Source: Omnitrophica WOR_2 bacterium RIFCSPHIGHO2_01_FULL_52_10 (lineage in GTDB: Bacteria; Omnitrophota; Gorgyraeia; Zapsychrales; Zapsychraceae). Taken from it: a stretch of DNA of 5,291 nucleotides. The stretch covers positions 1 to 5,291 of the forward strand of contig MHGM01000065.1 in assembly GCA_001805565.1 (NCBI GenBank), given 5' to 3'. Within the stretch, counting starts at the first letter, position 1. Each line of letters begins with the position of its first letter. Both the position numbers and the translations under genes were made by a program. This document shows positions 4,668 through 5,291 of this stretch, one piece after another. Under the pieces are notes generated by a model. The model searched no databases and was not told the DNA's origin. It saw nothing but the letters and a program-made list of their open reading frames with translations.

Positions 4668-5291
4668 ATGGAATCTTTTACTCAAAAAATAAAGATTGGT
4701 TCGCGGGCCAGCAAGCTCGCGCTGGTCCAAGTGGAGGAAGTGCGGTCGCTTCTTAAAGAAAAGGGAATCAAAATTTCCTTTGCGCGCCGGACCTATTCCA
4801 CTCGCGGCGATCAAAACAAAACAGTTTCATTGACCGCCAGTCCAGCCGATGATTTTTTCACCGATGCCCTTGATACGGCCCTTTTGAACAATGAGATTGA
4901 TGCCGCCATCCACAGCGCCAAGGACCTGCCGCAGCCATTACCGGCAGGATTGACAATTTTTGCCCTGACCGCGAGCCCTGACGAAACCGATGCGTTTGTC
5001 GGAAAAGTAACATTCAACCAGCTGCCGGCAGGAGCAAAGGTTGCTACCAGCAGTATTTTGCGGCAACAACGGGTCAAAGAGCTCAACCCGGAACTGGAAA
5101 CCGTGGACATCCGCGGGACCATCGAAGAGCGCATCCGGAAAATGCGGGACGGCTACTGCGACGGTCTTATTGTCGCCACGGCGGCCCTTAAACGCCTGGG
5201 CCTGGAAAAACATATCCAGAGCATCATGCCCTGGGAGGCGGCCCCGTTACAAGGACAACTGGCGGTTGTGGGCAGGGCCGGGGACACGGCC
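4668..5291 (+). CDS. hemC: Hydroxymethylbilane synthase (porphobilinogen deaminase), divergent, 3' end outside window
   Basis: HemC joins four porphobilinogens into hydroxymethylbilane in cytoplasmic tetrapyrrole synthesis. The 208 visible codons show the family order: KIGSRASKLALVQ (R13), STRGD (44-48), IHSAKDLP with the catalytic Asp at D86, TDAFV, ATSS, DIRGT (R149), R155, GLIVATAALKRLGL (R176) and a final PLQGQLAVVGR. Numbering matches E. coli HemC closely in the second half. It is divergent: the GGKGLF loop of typical enzymes reads SPADDFFTDALD, and the paired cofactor-binding arginines SLRRQ read SILRQQ, leaving Leu at 131 and Arg at 132. The Cys that carries the dipyrromethane cofactor would lie beyond the window. 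The ATG at 4668 gives the normal N-terminus but lacks a Shine-Dalgarno; the upstream 55 bases are repeat. A distinct HemC subfamily is the likeliest reading. Confidence 0.9.
   Translation, partial: MESFTQKIKIGSRASKLALVQVEEVRSLLKEKGIKISFARRTYSTRGDQNKTVSLTASPADDFFTDALDTALLNNEIDAAIHSAKDLPQPLPAGLTIFALTASPDETDAFVGKVTFNQLPAGAKVATSSILRQQRVKELNPELETVDIRGTIEERIRKMRDGYCDGLIVATAALKRLGLEKHIQSIMPWEAAPLQGQLAVVGRAGDTA

Noticed and set aside
4811..5213. - strand frames opposite hemC
   Set aside because: The + strand frame encodes clear HemC motifs through to the window edge, although it has no stop inside the window.

Overview
The window is a stretch of bacterial chromosome with five protein genes, all on the + strand, in moderately GC-rich coding sequence separated by strikingly AT-rich gaps. 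The gene complement is bacterial: a two-component kinase, receiver domains, a fused cNMP-binding/ParA-like/patatin protein, a DUF2721 membrane protein and HemC. The divergent HemC and the style of the intergenic repeats look more like an uncultivated, environmental, Gram-negative-type lineage than a model organism. My best guess is Omnitrophota or another PVC-like candidate phylum, but this rests on memory of similar sequences and is weak.

Layout. 1-664: C-terminal part of a sensor histidine kinase, cut by the window edge just after the phospho-accepting His. 665-900: a gap filled by a nested inverted repeat whose arms are degenerate 10-bp tandem repeats, ending in a good Shine-Dalgarno. 901-1689: a response-regulator-like protein with one intact receiver and one degenerate receiver, and no output domain. 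1690-1859: a gap bounded by inverted arrays of a 7-bp repeat (NGTAAGY). 1860-3992: a 710-residue protein with an N-terminal cyclic-nucleotide-binding fold, a central ParA/CpaE-like domain without the P-loop lysine, and a C-terminal patatin-like phospholipase with an intact Ser-Asp dyad. 3993-4145: a second gap with the same inverted 7-bp arrays, followed by a sigma70-like promoter. 4146-4613: a small three-helix membrane protein of the DUF2721 type. 4614-4667: a short gap with a third repeat family that reaches back into the DUF2721 coding end. 4668-5291: N-terminal two thirds of hydroxymethylbilane synthase (HemC), running off the window.

How the genes relate. The kinase and the double-receiver protein are a plausible phosphorelay pair. 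The patatin fusion and DUF2721 protein are probably membrane-associated but have no evident link to signalling. HemC begins, or belongs to, a tetrapyrrole gene group beyond the right edge.

The most unusual feature is not a gene. Every one of the four intergenic gaps is occupied by an inverted repeat that starts close to the upstream stop codon, or before it in the fourth gap, and ends close to the downstream start. The arms are built from short tandem repeats, and the unit differs between gaps (10 bp, 7 bp, 7 bp, and an ATTCCAATCA-type unit). Three of the five genes have no visible Shine-Dalgarno because the repeat arm or a promoter sits where it would be.
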